From NCBI RefSeq assembly GCF_022201045.2, contig NC_068562.1, forward strand, positions 27,362,501-27,426,500: DNA of 64,000 bases, in the 5' to 3' direction. Each line of letters opens with the position of its first letter. Within the stretch, counting starts at the first letter, position 1. The position numbers and the translations under genes are program-made. This stretch comes from Citrus sinensis (taxonomy: Eukaryota > Streptophyta > Magnoliopsida > Sapindales > Rutaceae). The notes beneath the pieces are model-generated. The model saw only the letters and a list, made by a program, of their open reading frames with translations. It made no database searches and was not told where the DNA came from. Shown piece by piece: positions 12,102 through 24,866 of the stretch.

Positions 12102-13654
12102 TCAAATCTCATCAGACCAGTCGCTGAGGTCACTCTCGTAGAACAAGCCATCGACAATTTGGTCTATCAGAGAATCGATAAATGTGTTGCAGCTTAAGGT
12201 AAACATCCGACCCACTCTATTTCGAGCACTGGAGAACCAAGCAAAAATGGCAGCAAAAACAATGGCTCCCAAGCACACGCCACCTGCTTCTTCAATCCAT
12301 TGCATATCCATCTTTCCAAAAACCGAGTTTCCAGTCACACACTCATTTGTCACAGTTACGGCAAACACAACCTGCACAACAAAAACCAAGGGATCTGTAA
12401 CACTCTGTACACCCCTGTGAGATTGCTGGGTAAATTATTTTTGATCCAAAGGCAAAATCATTTGGTTGATAGAAATTTACAGATAAAGAATGTGTTTGAG
12501 AATAGGAACAGAACCAGAAATTTAAAAATCTTGTGTTCTTTACGACAACGATTCACGATTGGCGTGAACTATATAGCCTGCCTGCATTAGCCACAAAATG
12601 CAGCAAAGAGATTTTCAACAATCATACATGTCTCATGAATTTCATTTGCGGCAAATCAAAACATCTCTGCCATAATTTGTGTTCTACTCTTGCTAACTTT
12701 AAGGTGATCTTGTGTTCTTTAAGAACTGGTATAAAAATTTTGTTAAGAGATTTGAGGTTACATTTGACAAAACCAAAACAACTGTAATTTGTACAGAAAA
12801 AATAACACATCATCACTAGAAGACAAAAAAATTAACTACAAGATAAAAATAAAAGTTCACTATTAAGACAATAATTTTTGTCTTATGTTATTTTTATATT
12901 AAATTAATTTTATGGTATTTTCCATATAAATATTATTTTTCAAATCCAAAACACTTTCATACAGGATAGGCATGACGTAGCCGGACTTCAAAATCAACGG
13001 TGCAAATGTAATTAACTTAAAAGAATTTGATTTTTCTTAGGCATTATTTACATTTATCATTACAAATTACTTTTGTTCCTAAACGAAAATGCTGAAGTAT
13101 TTGGTACAAATTACTTTTGCCCATAACTAAATAAATGAAACACAAAAAAAAAAATCTTCTAAATTCTTTATTTATTATTTTATCACTCTATCACACAGTA
13201 AAATCACGATGATCTTCCGATTTAGTTGATCGATGAGAAAGTCAAGCAATCCGACGATCTTACTTTTACATGCAAAAAACATAAATAAATAAATAAAAAG
13301 CTAGAAAGAAAAACCAACCATAGCAAGGCGGCCGGAGATTATTTCGAAGTCATGACTCTTCTTGGAGCTGTCAATATACTCCGACAAAGTTTCAAAAAAC
13401 GGCGACACTTCATCTCCGCCGTCTCTTTTGGTCTTGATCACCCCCGCTTTATCCGAGCCATACGATCTCAAAGTACACAAACGCGGCTGCAACACAATAT
13501 TATTATTATTATTATTATTCCCGCTTCCACCTTCGTCCTCATTCCCAACCTTCACTCTCCGCATTTGAGCCGTCAGCTCCCTCCTAAACCCCACCACAGC
13601 CGCTTTCTGACCGGCCCCCAACCGGCAGTTAATAGCACGCGCCACCGAGGCCAT
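12102..13654 (-). CDS. SEP2: Stress enhanced protein 2, chloroplastic (Lhc/ELIP-related), 2 exons
   Basis: Exons 13654-13319 and 12371-12102, one 947-nt intron, 201 aa. The N-terminus is a basic transit peptide, followed by an Asn run (codons read from a TTATTATTATT microsatellite). The mature part carries the conserved LQPRLCTLRSYGSD block, then KKSHDFEIISGRLAMV, the Lhc-type first helix with the Glu...Arg pair (ExxxGRxAM) that binds chlorophyll in the wider family. A second hydrophobic helix (LGAIVFAAIFAWFS) follows, and the C-terminus ends in an acidic FYESDLSDWSD tail, as in Arabidopsis SEP2. SEPs are two-helix thylakoid proteins that rise under high light and are thought to take part in photoprotection. 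The exon join GRLAM/VVFAV falls between codons within helix 1. Recognition rests on remembered family sequence. Confidence 0.92.
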
Positions 13655-13831
13655 CGAATTAACGTGATTTTCTTTTCCTTTTTCTTTTTTTATTATTAAT
13701 TAATTAATTATTTCTTTTTCGTTTTCGGATTCTCGGAATGTTTGGGCGGCTGCTTTTGTTTGATTCTACGCGGTAGTTTAAGAATCCACGTTTGTTAACG
13801 TTGCTGGATGATTGGTGTGGGTCCCGTGGTT

Positions 13832-13973
13832 ACGTGGCGCGATTTAGCTCAGTGACGTGGTTTTTAAGGGAACAGAGAAAGGACAGGTAACGGGGGTCGG
13901 AGGACAGTGATTGCGTTCATCTGGCCGTCGTTGTAATTATTAAAGCGAAGGGATTTTTTTGTGATCACGTGAC
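13832..13973. promoter_or_regulatory. Cluster of ACGT-core motifs upstream of SEP2
   Basis: Three ACGT-core sites lie 178-320 bp upstream of the SEP2 ATG: ACGTGGC (13832-13838), TGACGTGG (13853-13860) and CACGTGAC (13966-13973, a G-box core). Such sites bind bZIP and bHLH factors and are common in light- and ABA-responsive promoters, which suits a light-stress gene. Function is inferred from position and motif only. Confidence 0.45.
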
Positions 13974-14132
13974 GAGGGAGAGTGATGTTTGCGGACATCT
14001 CATACGGTCATACTGTTTTCAAATAAGATAAATAAATAAATATAATAAAAAATGTATTGAATTAATTAAAATGTAGATGTTTATAATATATATATTTTAG
14101 TCTTCTTATTATTTTTTATTAGTAATTTGTAG

Positions 14133-15781
14133 TAGGGGTGGGTATCGAATCAGATTTGGATAAATTCGAACCAATTCGAACTTGTTTGGATCATATTCAG
14201 ATTGACCTCCAAATCCGATCGAATAAAAATTTTACAATCTAATTGGATTTGATTCGGATCGGTTCGGATCCGGATCAATTCGATTGGATTGCCATTTGCA
14301 ATTAAAAAAAAATATGTTACTAAATTATAAATAAAAAATAAAAGTTAAATAGTAGCCCTAAACTAAATCTTTAAAATCCTAAATTACAAAGAATAGAAGA
14401 AGCCTTTGCAGCCGCATAAGGCTCCGTTTGGTACAGCTTATTAAATAGAGTTTATACCAATAGAGCTTATATCAATAGAGCTTTTGGATAAAAAGTCATT
14501 GGGTGTTTGGTTGTCAATAAAAAAATATTTTTGAATCATTAAACTGTGTGATATTTTTTATATTATATATTTTTTAGAAAAGCTCTCTAACCTCTACTTC
14601 CAAAAGCTCAAATTTTGGGTTTTTACTAGTAGAGGTAAATTAGCTTATTTAAGCTAAAAAAATTCTACTAAAAAAATAACCAAACACCATAAAAAATTTA
14701 AAAAAGTGCTTATGAGATTAAACAAGCACTTATGACTTTTAAATAAGTCATACCAAACAGGCACTAAGGCTCCGTTTGGTACAACTTATTAAATAGAGCT
14801 TATAACAGTAGAGCTTATAGCAGTAGAGCTTATACCAATAGAGCTTTTGGACAAAAAGTCATTGGGTGTTTGGTTGTCAATAAAAAATGCACTTTTGAAC
14901 CATTAAACTATGTGATATTTTTTATATTATATATTTTTAGAAAAGCTTTATAACCTCTACTCCCAAAAGCTCAAATTTTTGGCTTTTGCTAGTAGAGATA
15001 AATTAGCTTATTTAAGCTAAAAAAACTCTACTAAAAAAATAACCAAACACTATAAAAAATTTTAAAAAGTGCTTATACGATTAAATAAGCCCTTATGGCT
15101 CTTAAATAAGCCATACCAAACAGGCACTAAACCCAGAATCGAAGAAACACTTGTAGGCTGCAGCAGCACAAACCCAGCTCTTGTAGACTGCAGTTGTGCT
15201 GCTGCAGCAGCACGAAACCAGCCAAAGGATCAAAGAACCACTTGTAGTTGATGAACCCGTCTTTGAGTCTCAAGTCGTCGATGCCTTAGCTGCATGCCAA
15301 CGACGTCAGCCGCTAAGGCCGTGAGCCGCACGTTGCTACACTTCCGGCTAAAGCCACAACAGAAGTTGAAGTCCCAAACCCAGTCGCTGCATTTATTTCT
15401 TTACTGCAAGGGTTTCCAATGGAATTGGACCTACCAAAGCTTGTGAGGTGCAGAGAAATAAGAATAGATATTTATCTTTCGAAAAATTGCAGAGATTTGG
15501 GTCTTTTGACTTTCAATTTTTGTCTTTCTTTTCTCCATTTGCTGGTTTGCTTTATTTGTTCTTATTTGTGTGATTTCAATTTTGTATTACAACTTGAAAA
15601 TGACTTGGATTCATCTGATTTATTTGAGCAATTTCAATATGATATTACTGAGCTGAATCTGAATTAATTCAAACTATTCATCCAATCCGAATCCGATCTG
15701 AACATATTCAAATCGATTTTGAATTCAGATTACATTCGGATTGACCCAAATCCGATCTATATCTAAATTTGCCCACCCCTA
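14133..15781. mobile_element. Non-autonomous hAT-type element inside the copia 5' LTR
   Basis: 1,649 bp with ends TAGGGGTGGGTA and, on the other strand at the right, TAGGGGTGGGCAAA. It has a perfect 8-bp target duplication ATTTGTAG at 14125-14132 and 15782-15789. Subterminal arrays of ATCCGAATC/GATTCGGAT-type repeats occupy both sides. No transposase is seen; the middle holds two tandem MITEs and about 500 bp of unrecognised sequence (15131-15660) with many CTGCAG/GCAGCAG motifs. Confidence 0.85.
14420..15130. repeat. Two tandem MITE copies (348 and 363 bp)
   Basis: Copy 1 spans 14420-14767 and copy 2 spans 14768-15130. Each starts GGCTCCGTTTGGTACARCTTATT and ends with the imperfect inverse ...AATAAG(T/C)CATACCAAACAGGCAC. 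They share nearly the whole body, including AGTCATTGGGTGTTTGGTTG. The copies abut with only TAA or TAAG between them, so they arose by insertion into one another's end or by tandem duplication. Confidence 0.75.
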
Positions 15782-18700
15782 ATTTGTAGCTCTTCTATGA
15801 CTTTCATTATCTCACAAAAAATTATGATCCATAATGTTTCTATTAATTTTATAGAGTGATTATGTCACTATAAAATGAAAGCTCATCTCTTTGTTTTGTA
15901 TACACTTGAAATGAACAAAATCACTTTATAATATATTTCTCTCTCATTTTACTCTTTATTTTATTTTACTTCTTTATTTTGTGTTGTTGGCTAATAGCTT
16001 TTCTAATACGTTATTAGCACGGGACTTTGATCAGGTATTAATTCTTTTGTTTCTTATATCTAGCAATTTTCATTATTATATAATTATAATTGTTCGTCAC
16101 TAATAACATGTCATATTAGCTGTTATTATCATGTTTGTATTTGTAATAATATTAACTTCTCAAGGATGCACATATATTACTTGTCTTCATTGTATCTCTT
16201 GAAATATGCATAATTGATGGTATAAGATCTGAAATAAATTTTGTGTCGTGAATAATATAATATGTGATGATTATAGAACTTTATTATTATATTATCATGA
16301 GTGATTATATGACGTATATAATATTTACCAATTAATAATGAATCAATTATTTATCTTTGTTTATATTGTTTTATAACTATTTGAAAAAGTTGAAACTCCC
16401 AAAACTTGAATTTGTAGCATTTGATATCTCTGACCATAATTGTCTATCATAGGTCTTGGATGCTGAAATCCATCTTGATGCAATAAATCTTGGAGATACT
16501 ATTAAAGAAAATAATGATGCATTAACGCAAGACTGTGCCAAAGCGTTGATTTTTCTTCACAACCATCTTCATGAACAATTGAAAATGAGCATTTTACGGT
16601 CAAAAAACCATATGTCGTTTGGGAATGTCTTAATTAAAGATTCAATCACTAAAAAATTGTTATACTTCCAAAAGCTTGTTATGACTGGATGCACTTACAA
16701 TTACAAGTTTTTAATTTGTCTGTTAATACAATTGTGCATCATTCAAAATTGTTTCTCAATTAAAATTATGTGAAGTGGAGATTACTGATGTAGATTTATT
16801 AGAAAAAAAAAACATTTTCTACTTTTCATGCTTTGAATTTGCTTCTGCAGCAACAATATCGAGAGCAAAGATTCATAAAGAGTTCTGAATTAATCTCATG
16901 TCTTTAGTGGCTAAAAAAATAATGAACTTTTGTTGAGAAACTGTCAATCTCATCGGATTAGATCTGTACCTATCCCTGAAGTGAATGGTACTTCAACCAA
17001 TAATCGTAGAGCTATTCAGTGTCGTGACCAAGGCCGTGGTTACAAAAATAATCAAGGCCCTGCTGGTTATAACAAGAAATATCGATCAAACCACTCAAAA
17101 TAGAATAACAATAATGAGAAGCAAGAAAAATATCTACAAAAGAAATCTACAAAGGATCATGAAAATGTTTGCTTTAGATGTGGTGTGAAAGGACACTGGT
17201 CTCGTTTTCTCGTACACCAAAACATTTAGCTAATCTTTATCAAGCATCTAAAAAAGCAAAAGGAAAAGAAATTGAGACAAATTTCATTGATCATGAAAAT
17301 CCAATTGATATAACTTATTTGGATGTTTCATATTTTTTAAAGATCCAAATGGTAAAATCGACTATTTAATTGGTGATGGACATGCAAAGACCAATTAAGA
17401 GTGCTACACTTTGTGTTATTTTTAAAATTTGGTGTATTTAAATTCTAAAATAAGTAATAAAGTGTTTAAAATTTTAGTGTGTTTCTTTACAGTTATGTTG
17501 TGTTTAAGTTTATGTTGCAAGAGTGTTTATTATTTTGAGTGTTTTATGGGAATTTGGTGTGTAACTTTTCAATTTCTTTATTTTATATTCATGTGTAAAG
17601 ATATACAATGAATTTGAACAATCACTTGGTGAATAATGAAGATGGATGTTTGGTGGATAGTGCGACAATGCACACAATTCCATGAAATAAAAATATTTCC
17701 ATAATTTAATATTAGCTCAGGCATATGTTAATACAATATATGGTTCTGCTAATTTAATTGAAGGCTTTGGAAGAGCTAATATTATGTTACCAAATATTAC
17801 AAAATTACAAATAAATGATGCTTTATACTCCAATAGATCTAGTAGAAATCTACTTAGTTTCAAGGATATTCTTCAAAACGGATACCACATTGAAATATCT
17901 AATGAAGGTAGTTCAGAATTTTTTTGCATTACTTTAACTATTTCATGCCAGAAGCATGTATTAGAAAAACTACTTCTCTTTCTTCTGGGTTGTATTATAC
18001 AATTATAAGAACAATATAAATAAATTTTACAATGAACCAGAAGTTCTCTGATCTAAAGACTTTTAAACTTTTGGTATCCTGGATCAATCATGATGTGTCA
18101 TATTATAAAAAATTCACATGGACATCAATTAAAGAACCAGAAGATTCTTTTACCAACTGAAAGTCCATGTGCTGCTTGTTCTCAATGGAAATTAATAATT
18201 TAGTCATCTCTAATGAAAGTAAGTCTTGAATCTCCTAAATTTTTAGAAACAATTTAAGGGGTATATATGACCCTATGTATTCAAGTTGTGGAGTGTTTTG
18301 TTACTTTTTTGTCTTAATAGATGCATTAATTAGATGGTCACATGTTTTTTTACTTTCTAGTTGTGGTGTTATATTTGTTAGATTTTTTTCTCAAATCATT
18401 AGATTAAGAGTACAATTTCTTAATTTTTCTATTAAAAGTTAGAATTGATAATGCTGGTGAATTTACATTTAAATCTTTTAATGATTATTGCATGTCTATT
18501 GGGATTATTTTTTTAGCATTCTGCTGCACGCACTCATACACAAAATGGTTTAGCTAAGTCTTTGATTAAGCGTTCACAATTAATTGCAAGACCATTAATT
18601 CTTATATCAAATTTTACCTTTTTCATGTTAGGGACATGCAATACTTCTGCATCATCAATTTGCATTCGACCTAGTTCTTATCATACATATTCATCTTCAC

Positions 18701-21070
18701 AACTTGTTTTTGGTCAACAGCCAGATATTTCTCATTTCAAAATTTGTAGATGTGTTGTTTATGTTCCAGTTGCAAACCCATTTTATTTTTTTGTGGGGGA
18801 GCAATAATTAGGTGTCTTGAATCTTTAATTGGAGATCTTTTACTAAATGATTTACAGATTTGTCATTTTGATGAACAAGTTTTCCTATCATTAGGGGGAG
18901 AAAAGATAAAAACAAATAAACGACATGAAATTACATGGTATGCATCATTATTATCTCATCTTGATCCTCGTACAAATCAAAGTGAACTTGAAGTTCAAAT
19001 GATCATTCATTTGCAAGATATTGCAAATCAAATTCCTAATGCATTTAGTGATTCAAGATAAATGATAGAATCACATATTCTAGCTGAAAAATGTCCCAAC
19101 AGATGTTGAGATCCCTGAAAGACAACACGACAAAACTAATAAAAGTAAAGTACGTCTGAAATGTGGTATGGCCAATTGTCTCAAAAGATAAAATTCCCCG
19201 GACGAGGAAAACACATGAAAAGTTACAAAATGAAATTCCCCTAAAGAGTTATTGCTTACTAATCAAATAGCAGAGATTGATCAATCAAATAGTATTCGTC
19301 TCATTAACCCAAAAGAAGAAAATTTGCCAACAACTGAAGAAGTATCAATTTCTCCTGAAGAGAAACAAAAAGATGAAATTATGATTGGTTTCGTTAGTAT
19401 AAAAAAATCTTGGGATCAAAATGAAATACTTATTGATGATATTTTTTTCATTTATTATTGCTCTTAATATCACAAATGATGATGAGGATTTTGATCCAAA
19501 AACTGTGGATGAATGTCTACATGAAATTATTGGCCAAAGTAGAAAGATGTTATTCAAGTAGAGCTAAATTCACTTACGAAACGTAAAGTAGTTGGACCAA
19601 TAGTCCTGACACCTGAAAATGTCAAGTTAGAAAATGAAATTGGGAAAAATGAAATTGTGAGATAAAATGCTAGATTACTAGTACAAGGTTTTTCTCAAAG
19701 ACAAGACATTGATTATGAAGAGGCATATTCTCCTGTTATGGATGCAATTACATTTCGATTTTTGGTTAGTCTCCCAGCCTCTGAAGGGCTTGATATACAT
19801 CTTATGGACGTTGTGAATGCATATTTGTATGGTTCTATCAATACATATATTTATATGAAAATCCCCGAAGGGTTTAAAATGCTAGAAGCAAACAAATTTA
19901 GACCTCGTAGTTTATATTCTTTGAAACTACAACGATCCTTAGATGAATTAAAACAGTTTGGGCGTATGTGGTATAATCCCCTAAGCAACTATTTATTGAA
20001 AGAAAGATATGTAAATAACCCAATTTGTCCTTTTTTTTTTTAAAAAAGTTGAAATTAGATTTGCGATAGTTGCAGTATATATTGATGATGTAAATCTCAT
20101 TAGAACTTTGAAGAGTTTTCGAAACAACTTCTTGTTTGAAAAATGAGTTTGGAATGAAAGATCTAGGAAAAAAATTGTTTTGGCTTACAGATTGAGTATT
20201 TACCAAGTGGAATATTCTTACATCAGTCAACATACAATGGAAAGGTTTTGAAATGTTTTTATATAGATGAACCTCATCCATTAAGTACTCCAATGGTGGT
20301 GCGATCACTTGATGTGGAAAAAGATTCATTTCATCTTTAAAAAGATGGTGAAACAATTCTTGGTCCTGAAATACCATATTTAAATGCAATTGATGTACTC
20401 ATGTATCTTGCAAATTGTACTTGACCTGATATTACAATTTCAGTTAATTTATTAGCAAGATATAGTTCTACACTAACTCGTAGGCATTTGAATAATGTAA
20501 AGAATGTATTTTGCTATCTCTGTGGAACGATTGACCTGAGTTTATTTTATCTAAATGGATCAATATCACCACTAATTTGATATGCAAATGCTAGATATCT
20601 CTCTAATCTATGTAAAGCTTGATCTCAAATGGGTTATTTATTTACTTGGTAATAATGTTGTATCATGGCGATCAATGAAACAAACAATGGTTGCAACACT
20701 CTCAATCACTTAGAATTACTTTCTATTCATGAAGCAAGCCGTGAGTGCATTAGGTTAAGATCAATGATACAATATATTCGAGAAATATGTGTATTGTCAT
20801 CAATTAAAAATAACCCCACAATATTATATGAGGATAATACAATATGTATTGCCCAAATTAAATATGATTATATAAAGGTGATAGGACTAAGCATATTTCA
20901 CCAAAATTCTTTTATACATATGAGCTTCAAAAGAATGATAATACAGATATTCAACAAATATGCTCAAGTGACAATCTTACAAATTTATTTACAAAATTCC
21001 TACAAACTGCAACATTCAAAAAATTCTTCAAATCTTGAAGAATCTATGTCAAGATGAAAGGGAGTATACT

Positions 21071-21620
21071 TGTTGGGGAAAATAATTTATTTTGTAGGAA
21101 TTTTATATGTTGTACTCTTTTTCCTCATTAGGTTTTCATTCCATAAGATTTTTCCTAGTAAGGTTTTAATGAGTCAACTCTATATCTCCAAATTATTTGT
21201 TATAAGATATCAATGAATAATATACTCTTTTTCATTTAATAATTTTTTCCCCAAAGAGTTTTTTTTTTATAAGTGAAGGTTTTAATGAGGCATATTCTTT
21301 TGTAATGAACATGCAATATTAGGGAGTATTATGAATTTATTAAAATAAATGTGGATATTCATAACATACATCTCTCTCTTGGTCTCCCCACTAGCAACTT
21401 TTTACTTTTCTATAATTTCCACTATCTCATAAAGAATTATGGTCCATAATGTTTCAATTAATTTTATGGAGTGATTATTTAACTATAAAAGAAGATCTCA
21501 TCTCTTTGTTTTGTACACACTTAATATGAATAAAATCACTCTATAATATATTGTTCTCTCATTTTACTCTTTATCTTGAGTTGGTCTTTTATTTTGTGTT
21601 GCTTGTTAATAGTTTTTTTA
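21071..21620 (+). repeat. 3' LTR of the copia element
   Basis: Begins TGTTGGGGAAAATA directly after the polypurine tract and contains the region duplicated at 15790-16005. The right boundary is approximate (21615-21625), because the flanking target duplication cannot be tested when the left LTR end is lost. Confidence 0.65.
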
Positions 21621-21740
21621 ATAAATTTTTTTTTGCCTTTTTTTTCTATTTTACCTCATATTGTTGACTCAAAAACTTTCTATTGATGCACTATTACAAG
21701 TAAAAATTATTCTTAAAATTCATATGAAATTGTCAACAAA

Positions 21741-21844
21741 TATTACTTATAAAGTTAAAAATAGAAATTAATAACAGTGGAATTTGTAGTGCTATTACTT
21801 ATAAAGTTAAAAATAGAAATTAATAACAGTGGAATTTGTAGTGC
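21741..21844. repeat. Perfect 52-bp tandem duplication
   Basis: Bases 21741-21792 are repeated exactly at 21793-21844 (TATTACTTATAAAG... to ...GTAGTGC). Two copies, no mismatch visible; this implies a recent event. Confidence 0.9.
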
Positions 21845-22424
21845 AATGAGAGAACTGATCTCCTGAAAGTTTAGGGCACATGGTCGAGTTCTAACACCAT
21901 TATTGAAAATAATCATGTAATTTATCATTTATTAATTATTATTGTAATTATAACACTACCTTTTTTTAAAAGAAAATTTATTACAACACTGTTTATTATA
22001 ACACTTTACAACACCAATTCTGACATCATCAATTTCAATATTTTAAAAGTGAAGAATTAATCATTTTTTGTCCAATCTTATAGAAAGCTATATGATAAAT
22101 GACATTGTAATTGTAGAAAAATAAATCAAAGACAAACCCAACATATAATGAATGCTAATTTAGATTAAATAATGATTAAAATATGTAAAATGAAAAAGAA
22201 AAAGAATAATTTAGCATGTTCAACAATATGCACGATTATAGCACTACTTACTTAAGTACCTTTTGACTCAAAAATACAATTTTTAAATTTTTAAAAAGTA
22301 AATGCTGTTATTGCTAAGTTTATTACAAAATTTTGCGAATGTCAATTTCAAATATTAAATCCAAGATGAAAAAAAAATTACCGAAAATTAACAAAACTTG
22401 ATGGGACCATTATCAACCGTGGGA
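21845..22424. other. AT-rich spacer before the 78-aa gene
   Basis: No gene or clear transposon end is seen. The part nearest 22424 should be the 3' UTR of the minus-strand small gene. Confidence 0.4.
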
Positions 22425-22904
22425 TTAATTACGTTGTCGGTCGGTCTGAGCTCCTCCACCTCTAGGCACACCGGGCAGCGTTGGACGCCTTGCAGCTTTC
22501 CCCTTTGTGCCTCTTTCTAGGACCGTCACTTGCTACAAAATAAACAACAATAACAAAAAATATTTATTTTATTTTATTATATTTTATAAATTTTTAATAA
22601 AATCGAGTTTTGTAATCATACAAACAGCGGCTATGCTGGCTGTGAGCTTTTTTTTTTTAAAAAAATAAGAAGTTAGAACAACTTACCTGCATGGATCCCA
22701 ACTTGGGTCGTTCTTGCCCATCTTCATTTATTATTTCTGCAGAAGAAATAAAATGACCAAAATAACTGAAAATAAAAGAATGTAGCATAAAATTGGGTTC
22801 GCATTCGTTAATAACTCCCAGTTACCATTAGAAGTTCTGCAACATTTGCCAGCTCCAATCATCTGGAAAAATCCCTTCTTCAGACCTCGAGCAAGTTTCT
22901 TCAT
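22425..22904 (-). CDS. Unrecognised small basic protein, 78 aa, 3 exons (paralogue 1)
   Basis: Exons 22904-22826, 22736-22687, 22532-22425; introns of 89 and 154 nt with GT..AG ends; phases 1 and 0. I do not recognise the protein. It has no signal peptide and no membrane helix. The first 20 residues are basic and look amphipathic (KKLARGLKKGFFQMIG), a polar linker with NEDGQE follows, and exon 3 gives VTVLERG, then a Lys/Arg/Gly/Pro-rich tail with GVPRGGGAQT. The same three-exon layout, the same phases and the motifs SNE, DG(Q/E)E, VTVxERG, KAAR, G(I/V)PRG and AQT recur in the 69-aa gene at 49318-49818, which argues that both are real coding genes. The start is the only in-frame ATG aligned between the copies. 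Function unknown. Confidence 0.65.
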
Positions 22905-23330
22905 TTGATCAAAAATTCTTTTGTGGGACTTGTGCTGAAGTTATGAAAACATGAAACTCAAATCTTCAGATCTGCAGTGGCTGCTTTGCCCAGATGTCGA
23001 CAGTAGAAATAGTAAAGGAAAGCTAGCAGCTTTGCAGCCCATGTGAAACAATTTGATATTGTAAGGTGGTGTAATTATTATGTTATTGGAAGCAATTATA
23101 CAAAAGCTTATCATGAATGTTAATTGCAATCATTTTCCTTTTTCAGCACAACAAGCAATCCAATATAATTCTTCCCACTAATTCCCTCTTCTTATTCCTT
23201 CAATAAAAAGAAAAAATTTGTATCTCTACTAATGTAACATTCGATAGAACAACATTATAAATTATCTTATTTGTGTCTCATGTTATTTGAGATACAACGT
23301 AATATAATATAACAAGTCATTATGCATTAA

Positions 23331-23602
23331 GTGTATGTTTGATATTAAAATACTATATCTTTTAAGTTATACCTTTTGTTAAAAAAATTATGACAATGAT
23401 ATAAAAGTTAAAGTATATAATAAATAAAATTTTTAAATAATGATTTTGACAAAATTAGTAAAGATATAATATATTTTTCCTCATAAAAGAGTAAAATCAA
23501 ATTAATTTAGCTTCCAAACTACAACAGTTAATGTTTATAAAACGCTTTTAGTGCTGTAACTTTTAAATTACAACTGGTCAATCTTAATCACAAAATAGAC
23601 CT
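23331..23602. mobile_element. MITE, family also at 24.65, 38.86 and 63.87 kb
   Basis: About 270 bp, starting GTGTATGTTTGATATTAAAATAC and ending near AATCACAAAATAGACCT, an imperfect inverse of the start. The body closely matches 24651-24866 (for example ATTTTGACAAAATTAGTAAA) and more loosely 38859-39131. The match with the 24.65-kb copy also covers about 15 bp to the left (AAGTCATTATG), so it may be a local segment duplication and not two independent insertions. Confidence 0.6.
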
Positions 23603-24650
23603 AAATGAAATTATCACCTAACACGATGAAAAAACACAAACCACCCAACAAGCCATGAAAAAATTGAGTCCATATATAGTCTAGGAATATTTCTTGATAG
23701 CTCATGCTCGATCTACATATAAATGGTATGTATAATTGTCATGAGATAATAAAACTATAACGATCTGAAACCGAAGTGGGTCAAAATACATCTTTAAAAA
23801 AAAAAAAAATCATAGATGCCTTCTATTAATTTGTCATATTAATGATCGTTCCCTATTTTAGAAACTAATTGCATTTGAGGGTATCAATGGTGAAGAAAAG
23901 AAAGAGTGCTTGCTATTATTATTGCACGTTGAAATTTGTCGTATACGGATTGTTTGGAATTAATTAACCCATCTTGTGAAATTGAGTAAACGTTTCATAA
24001 GCCTCACAGATATATTCTCCTGAAGATTTGGGAGTGCCAATCGGAATGTGAGTCCATTACAGTACGTGTAAAGCATTCATTTGATGAATTTTGAAACCCA
24101 TAAAACAGAAGTCCCAAACAGTTGACGTTACGAGACCTCCAGTACTGTCAGTACGGGACAACAATGAAATTTATAGAGCTTTCTAGCTCTGAACTCGATA
24201 CCATTGTCGTTGTCGATCCGCTGAAAATTGGGCCAACGATTTTGTGGTTTCCACATTCCCATTTAGATGTGTGTGTATGGATATATATGGTTAACATGTT
24301 GATAAGTGATAACAACTAATAAATAAAATAAATTTGAGCACTCAAAGCTACATACATGCAATCGAATACTGACGGGAATCACTGGAACTTGTTGCGTTGA
24401 TTGAAGCTTACCTTGCCATTCAAAATGGGCTAAACGAAACTTTTGAAAAAGATGGGAGTTGGAGGCTAAAATGATTACAAGGAAAGGTAGATCCAAGCTT
24501 ATCTCTTATGGGAAACAATAAGTCTTTAAATAAAATAAAACATACAAAGAAGCAAGATCGTTTTTCCATTCAAGCTTTGAATTCATGTGATTTTGGGTAT
24601 GATATTTCAACAGCTAGCTTTGATACAAAAATTAAGTCATTATGTATTAA

Positions 24651-24866
24651 GAGTATGTTTGGTATTGAAATACTATTTCTTTTAAACTATAACTTTTGTT
24701 AAAAAAATTGTGACAATGATATAAAAGTTAAAGTATATAGTAAATAAAAATTATAAATAATGATTTTGACAAAATTAGTAAAAATATAATATATTTTTCA
24801 TCATAAAAGGGTAAAATCAAATTAATTTAGCTTCCAACCTACAACAGTTAATGCTTATCAAACGCC
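24651..24866. mobile_element. Truncated MITE copy
   Basis: Matches 23331-23545 almost base for base, then breaks off near TTATCAAACGCC and passes into unrelated AT-rich sequence. The right terminal repeat is missing. Confidence 0.6.

Larger units (their letters stand above)
14034..16005 (+). repeat. 5' LTR remnant of the copia element, split by a hAT insertion
   Basis: Bases 14034-14132 and 15790-16005 together match the 3' part of the 21071-21620 LTR (shared runs such as ATAATGTTTC, ATTTTATRGAGTGATTAT and TCTCATCTCTTTGTTTTGTA). The start of the LTR is not present. A CGTTATTAGCACG stretch just after the LTR (about 16010) is where the primer-binding site should be. Confidence 0.7.
14034..21625 (+). 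mobile_element. Degenerate Ty1/copia retrotransposon (Retrofit-like), interrupted
   Basis: The 3' LTR starts TGTTGGGG at about 21071 after a purine tract (GAAAGGGAG, 21056-21064) and runs to about 21620. The 5' LTR survives only in part (about 14034-14132 and 15790-16005) because a hAT element has landed in it and its first ~270 bp are missing. The internal region keeps the copia order: gag (about 16382-17300) with a zinc knuckle whose last Cys is lost, a GAG-pre-integrase and integrase zone (about 17640-18800), reverse transcriptase (about 19570-20110, YIDDV at 20078-20089) and RNase H (about 20640-21056). Many stops and frameshifts break every domain, so it cannot code for a working polyprotein. 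Confidence 0.85.

Noticed and set aside
13496..13517. Asn run in SEP2 as a functional poly-Asn tract
   Set aside because: It is encoded by a TTATTATTATT microsatellite in the weakly conserved region before the LQPRLCTLRS block and is most likely neutral length variation.
14420..15130. Possible CRISPR-like or satellite array
   Set aside because: There are only two long copies with terminal inverted repeats and no short regular spacers; this is a tandem MITE pair in a plant genome.
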